Shown here: in pieces, positions 1 to 11,503 of the stretch
Numbering within the stretch: the stretch's first letter is position 1
Layout of the letters: every line of letters begins with the position of its first letter
Assembly (NCBI GenBank): GCA_036172665.1
Contig: CM069876.1
Span: 1,860,001-1,924,000, forward strand
Reading direction: 5' to 3'
Origin: Prosopocoilus inquinatus
Taxonomy: Eukaryota > Arthropoda > Insecta > Coleoptera > Lucanidae
Length of the DNA stretch: 64,000 nucleotides
Notes under the pieces: generated by a model
Told to the model about the DNA's origin: nothing
Seen by the model: only the letters and a program-made list of their open reading frames with translations
Database searches by the model: none
Translations under genes and position numbers: made by a program

Positions 1-3000
1 TACCAGGTATTCACCGATTGTGGTTTTCTTCTCTGGCGAGTATAACAGTTGATATACATAAATAAAAAATCGAAACGCTATTTTTATTTATCTAAAAATT
101 CTATAAAATTATTTTCTACTCTATAAAGTGTTTAGTCTCTTGAGTGTAGAATACAACGTTCATATTTCAAATGGAATTATTATTTCATAGATAGATCACA
201 CAGGCAAATATGCAGAGTTAGATTAAACACCGTTTTTACTCTTTTTCGCGTTTTCGCTGTTCCCAATTTACACAAGTAGCTACACACGAGGTTGTTAAAA
301 TGTCAAGGAATAGAACTAACTCAAAGAAGGAAATAAATTTCCACTGCAAAGGATATAAAATATTATGGCAGAAAAATTTTTACTCAATCGAGGTTCGAAC
401 TCAAGTCCTTTCAGTATCTAGTCAAATGCTTTTTGTAGAGTTAAAGTATCGTTTAAAAAAATGCTGTTTGACTCAATTTTGTTGTTGAAATAATACGTAC
501 TTCCTAAAATCTATAACATGTTCATCGATTCGGAAACATTTAAATATAAATAGTATAAAAATCTTTTTCTCTTTCATATATTTAAAATTTTTAATCACTG
601 TAGATAGTGTTAAATATACATCAAAAGGAGTTATTTTGTAGAAATAAAACAGTAGATTTTATTACTTTAGATGAAAATGTTTCGCTTCTGTAGACATTTT
701 TAACTACTTATTCCTCCTACTCCAAAATTTTTATCTGTGTCTATTTTGATGTTAAGTTGCCCTACAGCTAAAGTTTCTGGAGTTACGAGGAGTTCAAACG
801 AAAAATGGCCAAACGCGAAGCTTTAAATAATTCATAATCAGGCCTAGGCGCATTTTAGGCGGAAAGTTTCGTTAAATATACGAGGAACTACTAATATGCT
901 GAAGCGATCATAGTCGGAAGAAGTTCAAATCTTTAACGCGTCTACCCTGTAAAAACAAAACAATAAACCAGTCGAGGCCCGAGAAGTCTATACGGCACGC
1001 AGTAACCACTTCAGTTCTGGTCGACTGGATATAAGAACTTGTTTACATAATCCATTCATTCCGAAATGAACTCACATTCTTTTTACAGTGACGGCGCTAT
1101 AATTGATATAAATTAAATGTATTATGCCAGTCTTTTTCAAAGCTACATTAAAGAATTATAATGTTTTCATAATTATTAATTTGAAAGAAACTATAAAGGC
1201 AATTATGTTACACACGTAATTTACATGAAACGGTTGCTTCTGATGGAATGAGCGCGAGGATGAGAGCGCCTCGGGCATAAAAGCCGTTCAGCGGCGACGT
1301 TGAAATCTACGCCGCTGTTTTGTTTATCTTTATACTGATTCCTACCAGATATCCTAAGAATGTCCGACCCTTATTCATAATACATGTCTTATTAGTGTTA
1401 AAGGATTTGTTCTTCTATGTTTAGGATGAAATTATGCGTTATTGTAATTCTTCCTGGTATTGTAGGTATACGCTAGAAGGGAAAATTACACTCGGTGGAC
1501 ACATGGTATATGCTTCTGAGAACCTGTTTATTGTAACAGAATAGTTACGTGGAACCATGTTGAATTCGTTAAGTACTTATGCATTTGTAGTACGTAAATT
1601 TTTGTGTCTAATAATTACATTTTCTTTCGTGTTGATAGGCTGCACATATCTTACAAAATGCGATCCATTTTTAGTTAATTCCCTTTTCGCAGAATTTGGC
1701 TACTTTATTTTGATTATGTATTCTACTTTTTACATAAATTGGATTGCTAAAAGAAAAATCAAATAACTGCATCTACTAAATCCTTGTGCACTTCAGCATG
1801 GAATTCAATAGAATAGAATGTTAATCTGTCATTTGTAAATACACACCAGAGAACCTTGTGAAACGATTTCAAAAGTGATTAACTTTTAATTATAAATGCT
1901 TTTTTTGGCAGTTAGACGCAGCCATCGATAATACACATAATAATTTTATTATTTATGTTTCGTAGACCGGTGTGTTAGTTGAAAAGATAATAGCTATATT
2001 TAGCCTTTTGAATAATTAATGAATAAGCATTTTAATAATGCAATATATCCTACTGATCGTATAATTATTAATATAAATTATAGATATAATAATTACTCCC
2101 GAATGTATATGAAAGGCTGAGCGATGAGGAGAAAAAAAACGTAAATTAATCGTGAGATACGCTAGCAAAGGCTTTTAATAATTAATCCGGATATTTTAAT
2201 GTTAATTGACTTGTCGCGTTAAAATATTCATAGTTTTAATATAATATGCCGCGTATTTAGCGCCATAAAATCAATACTCGCCGTAATTATTTTGTCAAAT
2301 GTAATTAAAATATAATAACAACAGATGCAAATGATCCACATAAAATGCAAGGTGTTCATTTGTAACAAAGGTAATATTTTAGTGGCGTTTTTACCTTAGA
2401 TAATTACAGCTTTTCAAATTTATTACAAAATATTTCATGTTGTACATTTTCAACCATTTGCGAGTCTCGGAAAACGTATAATTAAAACTGTAATTATAAT
2501 ATACTTTCACAATGTACAGATACGGACCAGTTAAGTACTGACTGCTACTATACCACCGCTATTGAAATGTATATACATTATGATAATTTTAAATCCTTTA
2601 CAACAGGAAACTTATGAATATTTTGGCCATTATGAATGTTTTCACTGACAAAAATACTGAACAACCGGATTATCTGCTGTGATTTATAGTAACGTTTATT
2701 CCATATGTCTTAAATAATTTCTTATTAAAATTTTCATTTCATAATTTAGAATCAAATTTGACTAATTAATTAAAAAGAAAACATGATTGGCATAAATGTT
2801 TTTTAAATATCTAACGAATAAGATTTCCCTTGATTCGTTTCTGAATCTGATGTTAGGGTTTCTTGGTGCTCACATCGATAAATTTTCTTTTTGCAAAGCA
2901 GTCTTGCCAACGCTGAGTTCGCGTGACAGAAACACCAAATAATATCCACCTCTCTCGAATTTTTCAACGCGGTTTAAAACATCAATAAAGAAGATCAATT

Positions 3001-4060
3001 CGTATCGGACGAAATCTTGTACGTCGGACACAAACAAACCATAAACACGAGAAAAGGAAACGCTCCGTTACGATTCCCAGAATTGTCAGTACTTAATAAA
3101 ACACGAATAATTTCAGTCTCAATCTTAAACTTTCTACTCGTGTTTACCGACATGGTAACAATGAGTTAAATAAACGCTGTAAAACGATTTCGTTCCCGGA
3201 AAATGTCATAGAGCATAGTAAAGTGCGACCGTAAAAGCCATAATAATGAACTTTCCCTTCTTTATCTCTTCGCTCGTTCCAGGCTTTGTTTTATTTCTCA
3301 GCTGCTTTAGCTGCATCGAATTTACATATTTTTATACTGCACGTATGTAGTAAGATTTGTGTAACTGCGAAAAAAAGTACCAGTGTTATTGTTTTCATTT
3401 TTTGATTCGAGTTATATGGTAATCTTTTGATATTTTAATGAACATAAATAAATATATAAAGTATATTAAAATATTCATAAAAGAATTCTAAATTTTCTTC
3501 AAAAATCATTTTGCTGATGATACATACAAATAAGTAAAAGATAAATACTCTAAGTGTTTGTCACTTCGGATAAAGCTGCATCTAAACTGCAAAACTCTTT
3601 AACTAAATAAAAAATAATTTTGCTCATATATATTCATTCCATACAATTCTTGTACTTTTGATATAACTTCAAATTCTGATCGAAAATTTTATTGTAACAC
3701 TGCGTAGTAAATTAGAATTAAAAAAAAATTGAAACAAGACTTTTTTCTGTGCTTATAAAGTAATTTTTGTTTGTTCTTTGATAGCGCTTGTTCTGTTTCA
3801 CATCTAAAAATAATATTAATAAGAGTCGTGTTTTGTACGAATTAGTTTTTGACCTTCAGACTTTTACGTAGAAAAAAATCATGAAATTTGTGTAAATATT
3901 TGCATACTTTATTTGCTTTTGAAACTTCACTTTCTTGTGCAGGTGTGACACTTTTCGAACTTATCTGATCATAGAGGGACAAAAATCAATGCTAAATGTG
4001 ACAACATCAACTTTATAGTTTGCTTAATTAGTTTCTTCTTTTTTCTTCTTCTGTACATAT
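1..4060. other. AT-rich intergenic stretch, no gene seen
   Basis: I see no supportable gene here. The DNA is strongly AT-rich, and the short open frames are rich in Phe, Leu, Ile, Tyr and Lys, as random AT-rich DNA would be. Parts with dense TAAT cores (about 1080-2340) resemble non-coding DNA around insect developmental genes, but that is only an impression. A short stem, CAGCGGCG paired with CGCCGCTG, lies at 1289-1317 in a locally GC-rich patch, and CCAGTCGA pairs with TCGACTGG at about 971-1028. Confidence 0.5.
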
Positions 4061-4303
4061 ACAGGCTGTCCCAAATTCCTGGAAAAGTACAAATATAACC
4101 CCTATACATTCATTTTATCAAGAAAATCTCTTAACAAAAGTTGTGTAGGTCCCAATTCGCATACAGGTTGTTCATTTAATAAGTTACATACATAACTTAT
4201 TATTTTTTAAATGGAACACTATATATTTTATTGCAGTTTCGATTACCCCTTGAAGAGACGATCTAAATTTTGCAGGGAACGATATATTAATGTTTCTTTT
4301 TAT

Positions 4304-4448
4304 AAAAATTTTGTGCAAATCGTTTTTGATTGCAGTGAGAACCTCGAGCAGCCTCTGGACAGCTGTTTCAGCCCTGCTTGGGGCTTCTTCAGCAGAAACG
4401 TAGCTCGACATTCCCACTGCAGACCAAAAACGACTTGCCCAATTTATT
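4304..4448. repeat. 145-bp direct repeat, copy 1
   Basis: This 145-bp block recurs at 4616-4760 with no difference that I can see, at a fixed offset of 312 bp. It begins aaaaattttgtgcaaatcg and ends cgacttgcccaatttatt. It is more GC-rich than its surroundings. Unlike copy 2 it is not followed directly by the 84-bp arm. That arm lies 27 bp further on in the opposite orientation. Confidence 0.9.
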
Positions 4449-4475
4449 CGCAAATGCGATGTAAGAATGATGAAC

Positions 4476-4559
4476 ATATAAAATAGCGACATCTTACTAT
4501 CGCTTTTTGACCTAACATTGCAGTAGGATAGACAAATTGAAGCGGGATTTGCTCCTAAT
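4476..4559. repeat. 84-bp inverted repeat, arm 1
   Basis: The arm runs from atataaaatagcgac to gatttgctcctaat and is the reverse complement of 4758-4841 over its whole length as far as I can read. Together with the direct repeat it forms the order D, inverted T, spacer, D, T. That order suggests a unit D+T that was duplicated, with one T arm inverted. Confidence 0.85.
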
Positions 4560-4615
4560 GAGTCCCCCATGCAAGCCGGCCATGCTTGCTGTCAAAGCAT
4601 AATGAAAGATTTTAG

Positions 4616-4760
4616 AAAAATTTTGTGCAAATCGTTTTTGATTGCAGTGAGAACCTCGAGCAGCCTCTGGACAGCTGTTTCAGCCCTGCTTGGGGCTTCT
4701 TCAGCAGAAACGTAGCTCGACATTCCCACTGCAGACCAAAAACGACTTGCCCAATTTATT
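4616..4760. repeat. 145-bp direct repeat, copy 2
   Basis: This is the second copy of the block at 4304-4448. Here the block runs straight into the 84-bp arm (4758-4841) through the shared bases att, so 4616-4841 probably is the ancestral 226-bp unit. The lack of visible divergence suggests that the rearrangement is recent. Confidence 0.9.
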
Positions 4761-4841
4761 AGGAGCAAATCCCGCTTCAATTTGTCTATCCTACTGCAAT
4801 GTTAGGTCAAAAAGCGATAGTAAGATGTCGCTATTTTATAT
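4758..4841. repeat. 84-bp inverted repeat, arm 2
   Basis: Reverse complement of 4476-4559. It starts attaggagcaaatcccgc and ends gtcgctattttatat. In this copy it is contiguous with the direct repeat. Confidence 0.85.
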
Positions 4842-5059
4842 TTTCTTTTTATAATAAAGCAGAAGAATTGTGAAAAATTTTTCCTTGACAACTTTTTATT
4901 ATTTTATTTTTATCAGCTAGGAAACTTTTTATTTTTCGGCTTAGCTTTCGGTAATTGTTGTTAAATGACCACTTGACTTTAGAATAGTTTATTCAATTCG
5001 AAACGGTCGATACTCCTTGGTCCGTAATTTATCTATAACTAGAGATTTATCGGCTTAAG

Positions 5060-5419
5060 GCCCGGTTTTTCAATTGATTGGTAAAGTGATGGTTACTTAC
5101 CACTGGGTAAGTAACGTGCTTGTTAAACAAAATCTCCATTTATATATCAATCTCAAAATCTCCAATTATAAATCAAATACCAAAGAAGTAGAGCCGTCCA
5201 GTTGCTCATACACGTAAATTAATCGTGAGATGAGATTGTTTATGTATCCCCTCTACATGTTTACCGCTAACAAGCAAATTTACTGGCTGTTAGTTTACCT
5301 CCTTGTTAAAAGGAATTTATGTCATTGTTAAGACTACCAATACTTTGATAAACTCATTTTCTTTGCTAACACTCGGATAAAACTAACAGTTACTTTACCA
5401 ATCAGTTGAAAAACCCTAA
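5060..5419. mobile_element. MITE with TIR ggtttttcaaYtgattgg
   Basis: The left end reads cccggtttttcaattgattg. The reverse complement of the right end reads agggtttttcaactgattgg, and both continue with taaagt. Terminal inverted repeats are about 25 bp, the interior is AT-rich, and no coding is seen. The exact outer boundary and target duplication are uncertain. The non-autonomous DNA transposon call is inferred from structure alone. Confidence 0.65.
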
Positions 5420-6010
5420 CTTATAAAAATATAATTGAAACATAGTTACTAAGTTGAACAAATTATCTGCTACGGATAAGAAAAACAAAATAGATGAAAA
5501 AAGAATAATATAAGAATCAAGTTATTCGTTTGGAATAAAACTAAATTTATGAACTAACTAACTGTAAATTCATTTGAAAGGCACTTCGTTTATTTCTTTA
5601 TTTCTCAAAATTCTTGTACAGTTTTGTTCTTGAGAACAACGCTCAATAAATACAGCAAGAATTCTTCAACTAGGTGGACACCAGTGAGAAGAGATGGTCT
5701 TAGACTTATGCAATACCCAACGGTTTTCATTTTGCGACATTATTGTACAATTAAACAACTTACGAATTGCCAATTTACTGATATTTTATTGGTTTTCAGG
5801 CATTTATTTCTTTTTCCTCTTTTCATGTCTTCAGTTTCCATAATAAGCTTTAATTTTCATTTAGTTGTCTTAAACTGCTGTGCATTTTCTAGATTTATTT
5901 TATGAAGAGAGAATCTTTATAGTTCGTTTTATATTGTGTAGATTTGTGTGAATAGAAGTTGACTTATTTCTTCAGGGAAATTATGCTTCACGCTAACATT
6001 TAAATTTATA

Positions 6011-6561
6011 CAGGGTGCTGAATTTTGAAACGCAATATAAGAAATCCTTTAATTAATTTAGAGATTGGCATATTGGCTTCCCTTATTATTCTATTTAGGT
6101 TTATAAAATACTCTTCAAGATGAATCTGTCTGTGAAATTTGAGAATTTTTCTTACGCTGAGTTTTGAGATATTTTTAAAAAAAGATTCTGCCAATAATGT
6201 CAACCAAACTATCAGCACAGCCTTGATCAATGATAGTTAAAACCATACATATAAGATTAATAAATCCAGTTTGTTTTTGAAAAAGATTTGTAGAAACAGC
6301 TTTTCCAGAAATTAATTTTAACATTTACTGATCAAGGCTGTGCTGATAGTTTGGTGTAAATTGAATTTCTTTACTGATCTTTGTTAAATACTTTGAAACT
6401 GAGCGAATGAAAAATTTTCAAACTTCACAGACGTGATCTTGAAGAGCACTTTAAGAAACCTAAATAGAGTTTTGCTCTAAAATAATTAGGGAAGCCAATA
6501 TTCGAGCACCTTTAAAATAACATGGGATTTCCTATGTTGCGTTTCAAAACGCAGCACTCTG
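6011..6561. mobile_element. 551-bp foldback element flanked by TA
   Basis: The left end (cagggtgctgaattttgaaa) and the reverse complement of the right end (cagagtgctgcgttttgaaa) begin two long imperfect arms of about 230 bp each. They stay paired inwards through the block ccaaactatcagcacagcct, leaving a loop of only some 60-100 bp. TA flanks both ends (6009-6010 and 6562-6563), as expected of a Tc1/mariner-type insertion. No transposase is encoded. If transcribed, the RNA would form a long hairpin. Confidence 0.8.
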
Positions 6562-6799
6562 TATGTATGTATATATTTGGTATTTACGATTTATTGAGAA
6601 ACATTCTTGAAATATTAATTATTTTTTTTTTCGTTTTAGGTAAGTCTCTGCACAGTTTTTAAATCTACTCTCTCTTCAGTAAGGTAAGAAATTTGTTATA
6701 TTGCTATTTTATATCTTATTCGTTTATATTTTATTCTCAATTATTAGTAACACTGTAACAAAACTGCAAGAGTTACATTGCGTATGTCAATATTAAGCC

Positions 6800-7645
6800 A
6801 AGATTTCACTGGGATAGTTGCTGTCATGAAAGCAACTATCATTATAGATACCATCATCGTGTATATACCTTGAGAGCTCCATCATGTTGGGTTCAAATTT
6901 ATATACGATGACAATTTTTGTAATAGTTGCTTTCAAGGCAGTAATAATTACTTTCACGACGCCAACTATTCCAGAAACTATCACCATGAAAAAAGGGGCT
7001 TACCATCGTAAAATCAAGACTTTAAGGCTCAGTTTTGCAAACCTAGAATAAGAAAGGAACAACTATTCGCCGAATATTCATCCATGTCTAGGTCACAGTT
7101 ATTCCGAGTATAGTGTTATACTCAGTTAATCTTACTACTATAAAACTAGGCCTAAGCCCCATTTTCAAGATGACAGTTTCTTTCATGAAAGCAACAAAAA
7201 CAAACTGTTAATGTAAACATATTACATTCATGCTGTGCTATCGCGTTAGAACTTTGAAGGTGCTTATTTACACATGATAGCGACTGAAGCAGAAAGTGTC
7301 ACTGTGAAAACGAGCATTTTTAGATCAATCACACTGTGGCAATAGTCATTTCACAATTATTTAGTCAGACGAGATAGTTTGAAAGTCGTGTTATGAAAGT
7401 GTGAATGCGACAGTCAAGTAATTTACATGATGATAGTTTCTGTGAGAGTTGCTCTCATGGTAGCAATAGTTGCTTTCTTGATAACTATCGGAGAAAGTAT
7501 CATCACCATGAAAACAAAACTGTAGTATAGTACGAAAGCTGTGACACAAAAGTACGAAAGCGACTGTCACGTAATTTGTACGGTGATAGTTCCTGTGACA
7601 CTTGGTTTCATGACAACAGTTATCACCGTGATAATGTGGCTTTAA
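6800..7645. repeat. Palindrome-rich block built from GATAGTTnCTnTCATG motifs
   Basis: A motif like gatagttgctgtcatgaaag occurs repeatedly in both orientations: about 6813-6840, 6920-6990, 7165-7190, 7430-7505 and 7577-7635. The first instance is itself a hairpin, gatagttgct paired with agcaactatc. The left end (tcactgggatagttg) and right end (aacagttatcaccgtga) are loosely complementary, so the whole block may be a degenerate foldback DNA element. No coding is seen. Confidence 0.55.
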
Positions 7646-7759
7646 ACGCGGAATTGATTTATTAAAGATTTTATTGGTTGTTAAAAATTTATTTGAAAAT
7701 ATTCCACTGCGTTAACACTGTATAGCGATGTTGTCAATTAAAAACAAACGTTATACTTC

Positions 7760-7842
7760 AATTCCAAGCTCGATCGTAAGGTATGAGTATTTAAACGGTT
7801 GGATTATACCGTACGATGCTTAGGATCATCGAGCTTGGAATT
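7760..7842. repeat. 83-nt hairpin of precursor-miRNA size
   Basis: The outer 15 bp pair perfectly (aattccaagctcgat with atcgagcttggaatt). A second inner block pairs cgtaaggta with taccgtacg, separated by an asymmetric bulge of about 10-12 nt on the 3' side. The size fits a small-RNA precursor, but the large one-sided bulge is unusual for a miRNA, and a short MITE would look the same. I recognise no known miRNA. Confidence 0.4.
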
Positions 7843-7849
7843 GCATCAT

Positions 7850-10800
7850 TAATACCGGTTAACCCCAGAAAAAAGACAAATATACATATTTATAATTACA
7901 AATAATTTGAATTACGTAAAAATTAATTTTGCATAAGTGAGTTTAAAATAATTCCGAAAAAGATATACACGTGTATTTTAAAAATGAAAGAGAGAATCTA
8001 TTGGCACAAATTAAATAAAGAAGCCTTTAAAAAGCAACTTGAAAGAAAAATAGGAAGAAAGCTTCCGATTTATTTAACCTACAAATTATTTCCTCGGTTC
8101 TTCGGCAATGTATTCCTTAACTAAAAGCATGTCATGATTTATTACTAACTTCAGCCGGTCACGTTTATGTGTATAAATACCGAAGTTTCTTTTCCGCGCC
8201 ATTACAGCAATAAAACAACTCCGTTTAAATAATAATGGAAGAAGTATAAAATGAAATCGTGGAAAAATTTCACACACGTACCGTATTATTAGAGAATATG
8301 GAACATTACATAGCATTTGGCCGACGACGCCGTGCTTATTACGTCTTCGATTTAAAATATGCAAAAATTATATGGAAAACATGAGAATTAATGCGTCCTT
8401 ACGATGTGATAAAGTTTCAGGAATCTGTTGAGTCCACGACGTTTAATGACAGCCTTGCTTTCAAAAGTTTCGACTGTTTAAAGAACAGTCTTTGTTTCCT
8501 GTCCGTAATTATTGACGATTTTTAAGTTCCAGGGAATATTATTTATATATAATGACCCCTCGCCTTTAGATACATATAATTAGGAGCTATAAAAATACGT
8601 TTTACTGCACCGACATAATAGCGGAAAAGTAATGATATCCTTTTATTTGTATTATTTTCTTCGGCATGTCGACAGTTATTTCAGTTTCTAGTATTACACC
8701 ATCATTTTCATCTAACTACTTCATTTCGTCCGTGTTTTAGTTTTTACGTCGATGATTTTCTGGCGGTAATACTGACACGAACTTCACCGAGAAATATTCA
8801 TGCAATTATAAGTACTTATACAGAGTGTAATTAAATTAGCTTCACATATTAATATCACAAGTTTTTCATTATGTAAGAGAATTAATCCTGCAACTACCAA
8901 ACATCCAGCTCAAGAATAGTAAAAGTTACTTACTGCAGGAGCATTGGACTCTTTTGTTTGAGAACTTCTGGTTGGTCGTGCGCAAAAACAACGTCGTAAA
9001 ACAAAACTCAAGGTGAATTGCTTGATCGCATTTTAAAAGGCTTATGTGAACACAATGAAATAGAATCGCCGACCGATTATAGAAGACTGTTCAAATTCGC
9101 AGCGTCTCGGTCGTGGCCCACATGTGCATTACGATTAAAGAAGAACAATTTAAATCTGCTTGCATTGGTCAGAATTAAATCTGTTTCATTAGTTAATCGG
9201 CAATAATTAGATCTTGACATCCTGGTTTTTGTAAACCAATAATACACATGATTTTCTGTGCTAATTTCGCGTATTAAAGTGATCGAAAAAAAAATTATAG
9301 TCGCTTTGGTTGATTGTCGCCTCGTTAATTATTTCCACAAACGAATACGTTTCTTCGTTCTTCGTTTTAGAAGTTTCTGGATTCGGAGCTTAAGACTATT
9401 GGAACAGACCTATTACTATTTTAATCTCGAATTTCTACTAACGTAAAGCTCGTATTACAAACCAACTGCAGTACAGATGTACTTACTGTTAATGATTTAA
9501 AAGTAGTTTAATTTTAATTAATTTGAAATGACATAGTACCTTTCAATTGTCTGTCTTTTTACATGTTACTAGACTGTTGCGTATTAATGTAATTCCACTT
9601 TCATTTTTTTACGATATTAAAAAATAAACGTCGAACCTGAGAATTATTACAAAACTAAGAAAATATTAAATAAATACATATTGATAACTTCATACATTGT
9701 AGGCGACAATAGTTCAATGTTATTGCTACCGTACTTAATTAAATAACGAATAATGAATAAACCCGCAGGCAATTTGAATATTAAACAGTTAGAAGTTATC
9801 ACTTCGTACTGAACAAAGTACACAAAATGTGTTTAAAACAATAGTATATTGTATTAGAATACAATAAAACAATCGAAATTGAATATTACGGTGTCGTCGC
9901 TTTAATGTTGTGATACAAATTTATACAATGAATTATAATAATCGACTGTGAAATGCAAGAAACGATTTGCCTGCCTGCCTGTCTGGTTGTTGTAACCGTA
10001 CATAGTATTCATTGTTTAAATTGATATGCAGTGATAGTAATTCCAACAGTAACTTTCTGCAGTAAAGGAAAATCATATTATGTGACCTAAATCATGGTAT
10101 GGGAGGCGCACGTTATATGTAGCTAACGCCCTTGTGCATGTTTAGACGTGTGTACGAATGGCGAACAAAAAGGAAATAAACTTCGATATTAATCCGTTCA
10201 ATGATAAATTCGAGATGGGTAATTTACATTTGTGCAGCGAAGATTGCTAATAAGTTATTCCAAGTACATTTACATATCTCTATTGTTATAGGATGGCAAG
10301 TGTAGGATATAGTTTAATTAGTTCATAAGTTCGTACGTTTCCTCGATTTGCGAGTGCTTCTCAAGTTTATCCGATCAATAAGGGACCAGAGTTTACCAAG
10401 TTTAGTGTTTGTTATATAAACAAACTACACTCGCACCTATAATATTATTGCTTAGTACGGTTCGAAAATGCTCACTCTGCTAAACTTTACTCAATGTGCT
10501 TAGATATGTATCCGCGAGCTTTTCAAAATCGAAGGAACTTCTATGTTTCCTGAATCTAGTAAGATACAGAGTACAGCTACAAACTGATTTACAATATGAC
10601 TCTCAATTATGAATTCTATTACATTAACTTTTTGTTTCATGTTGAATTCAGCCGAAAGTATGTATATTAAGAAATTCAAGCTGAATTGTTATTTACGATT
10701 TTTTTAACCGATATAATTATTCATTTTTGATTTATGGTATACCTACGTCTAACCATGTATTCAAAAGAAAAATTACTGTACAATAGCCATATCACTATTA

Positions 10801-11400
10801 AAAAATTAGTAAAGGTTAGGTCATTTTGATATACCTTACTTTGTATTTAATTTTTAGTTTACTTTTTATTTAATTTTTAGTACACGTGTGACTGAACAAT
10901 CAATATGAAGTGGAACTTTGTTGGAGTTGAATGAAAATATAGGTATGTGTAAGTACTGACTCAGTGGTGACATTGCCCACCCTGTTATAATGGAGTTAAT
11001 TTATGCGATTGAATTGTCTGTTGGACATGTCTCGATATTTAAATTTATACGTTCGAGTCCCATGTCGGAACACCTCGAAGTCCTATTTTATTTGGAGCTT
11101 GCACTCTCCCTTTTTCTTTTTCAATTGCTTCCCACTGACTAAAGTCATGACTGTTCTACGAGGACATAAAATTTCGAATATTTTAATGTCTCTGACGTTG
11201 AATCATTTTTCTTTTTGATAAATCCAGCTCATAAATCTACTTTGAAAAACATTTTTCTGGCCATATTGACCCTGAATGCCAAAGCCAAGAGTGACGTGGG
11301 CGCGTTCATCGACCCCTGCCAGTTGGCAAAATTTTTGCCGACAATCTTTGTCAAAGAATCATGGCTTATTACAATTTAAAGTTTTAAAAATCACCCGTTA
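7850..11400. other. AT-rich intergenic stretch, no gene seen
   Basis: No recognisable gene. A short tandem duplication of 22-23 bp (ttactttgtatttaattttt and its variant) lies at 10836-10880. The bases gttcgagtccc at about 11051 resemble a tRNA B box, but no convincing A box or cloverleaf surrounds them. Confidence 0.45.
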
Positions 11401-11409
11401 CTATCAAGG

Positions 11410-11446
11410 CCCTATTCCACCACAAATATGGACTCATAAATACAAG
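11410..11446 (+). repeat. 37-bp inverted repeat, left flank of the TE cluster
   Basis: Starts ccctattccac and ends ataaatacaag. It matches the reverse complement of 14376-14412 at 33 of 37 positions. The two copies bracket the non-LTR/mariner cluster, so they could be ends of a larger composite or two copies of an unrelated short element. Confidence 0.6.
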
Positions 11447-11480
11447 AAAATTTACATTTAAATTTGATTATACGAGGAGG

Positions 11481-11503
11481 TAATAATAATAATAATAATA
11501 ATA
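11481..11503 (-). repeat. (TAA)n microsatellite tail of the non-LTR element
   Basis: About seven TAA units on the plus strand, i.e. a TTA-repeat tail at the 3' end of the minus-strand RT element. Short tandem-repeat tails instead of poly(A) are known for CR1/L2 and I-type elements. Confidence 0.7.

Noticed and set aside
388..400. tRNA-like B box (ggttcgaactc)
   Set aside because: No A box or acceptor/anticodon stems could be built around it on either strand.
1557..1766. 69-codon hydrophobic open frame resembling a two-helix membrane protein
   Set aside because: AT-rich codons give Phe/Leu/Ile by composition alone. No family, splice or promoter evidence.
11040..11080. Possible tRNA-derived SINE (gttcgagtccc)
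   Set aside because: An A-box-like word lies about 90 bp upstream, too far, and no tail or target duplication was found.
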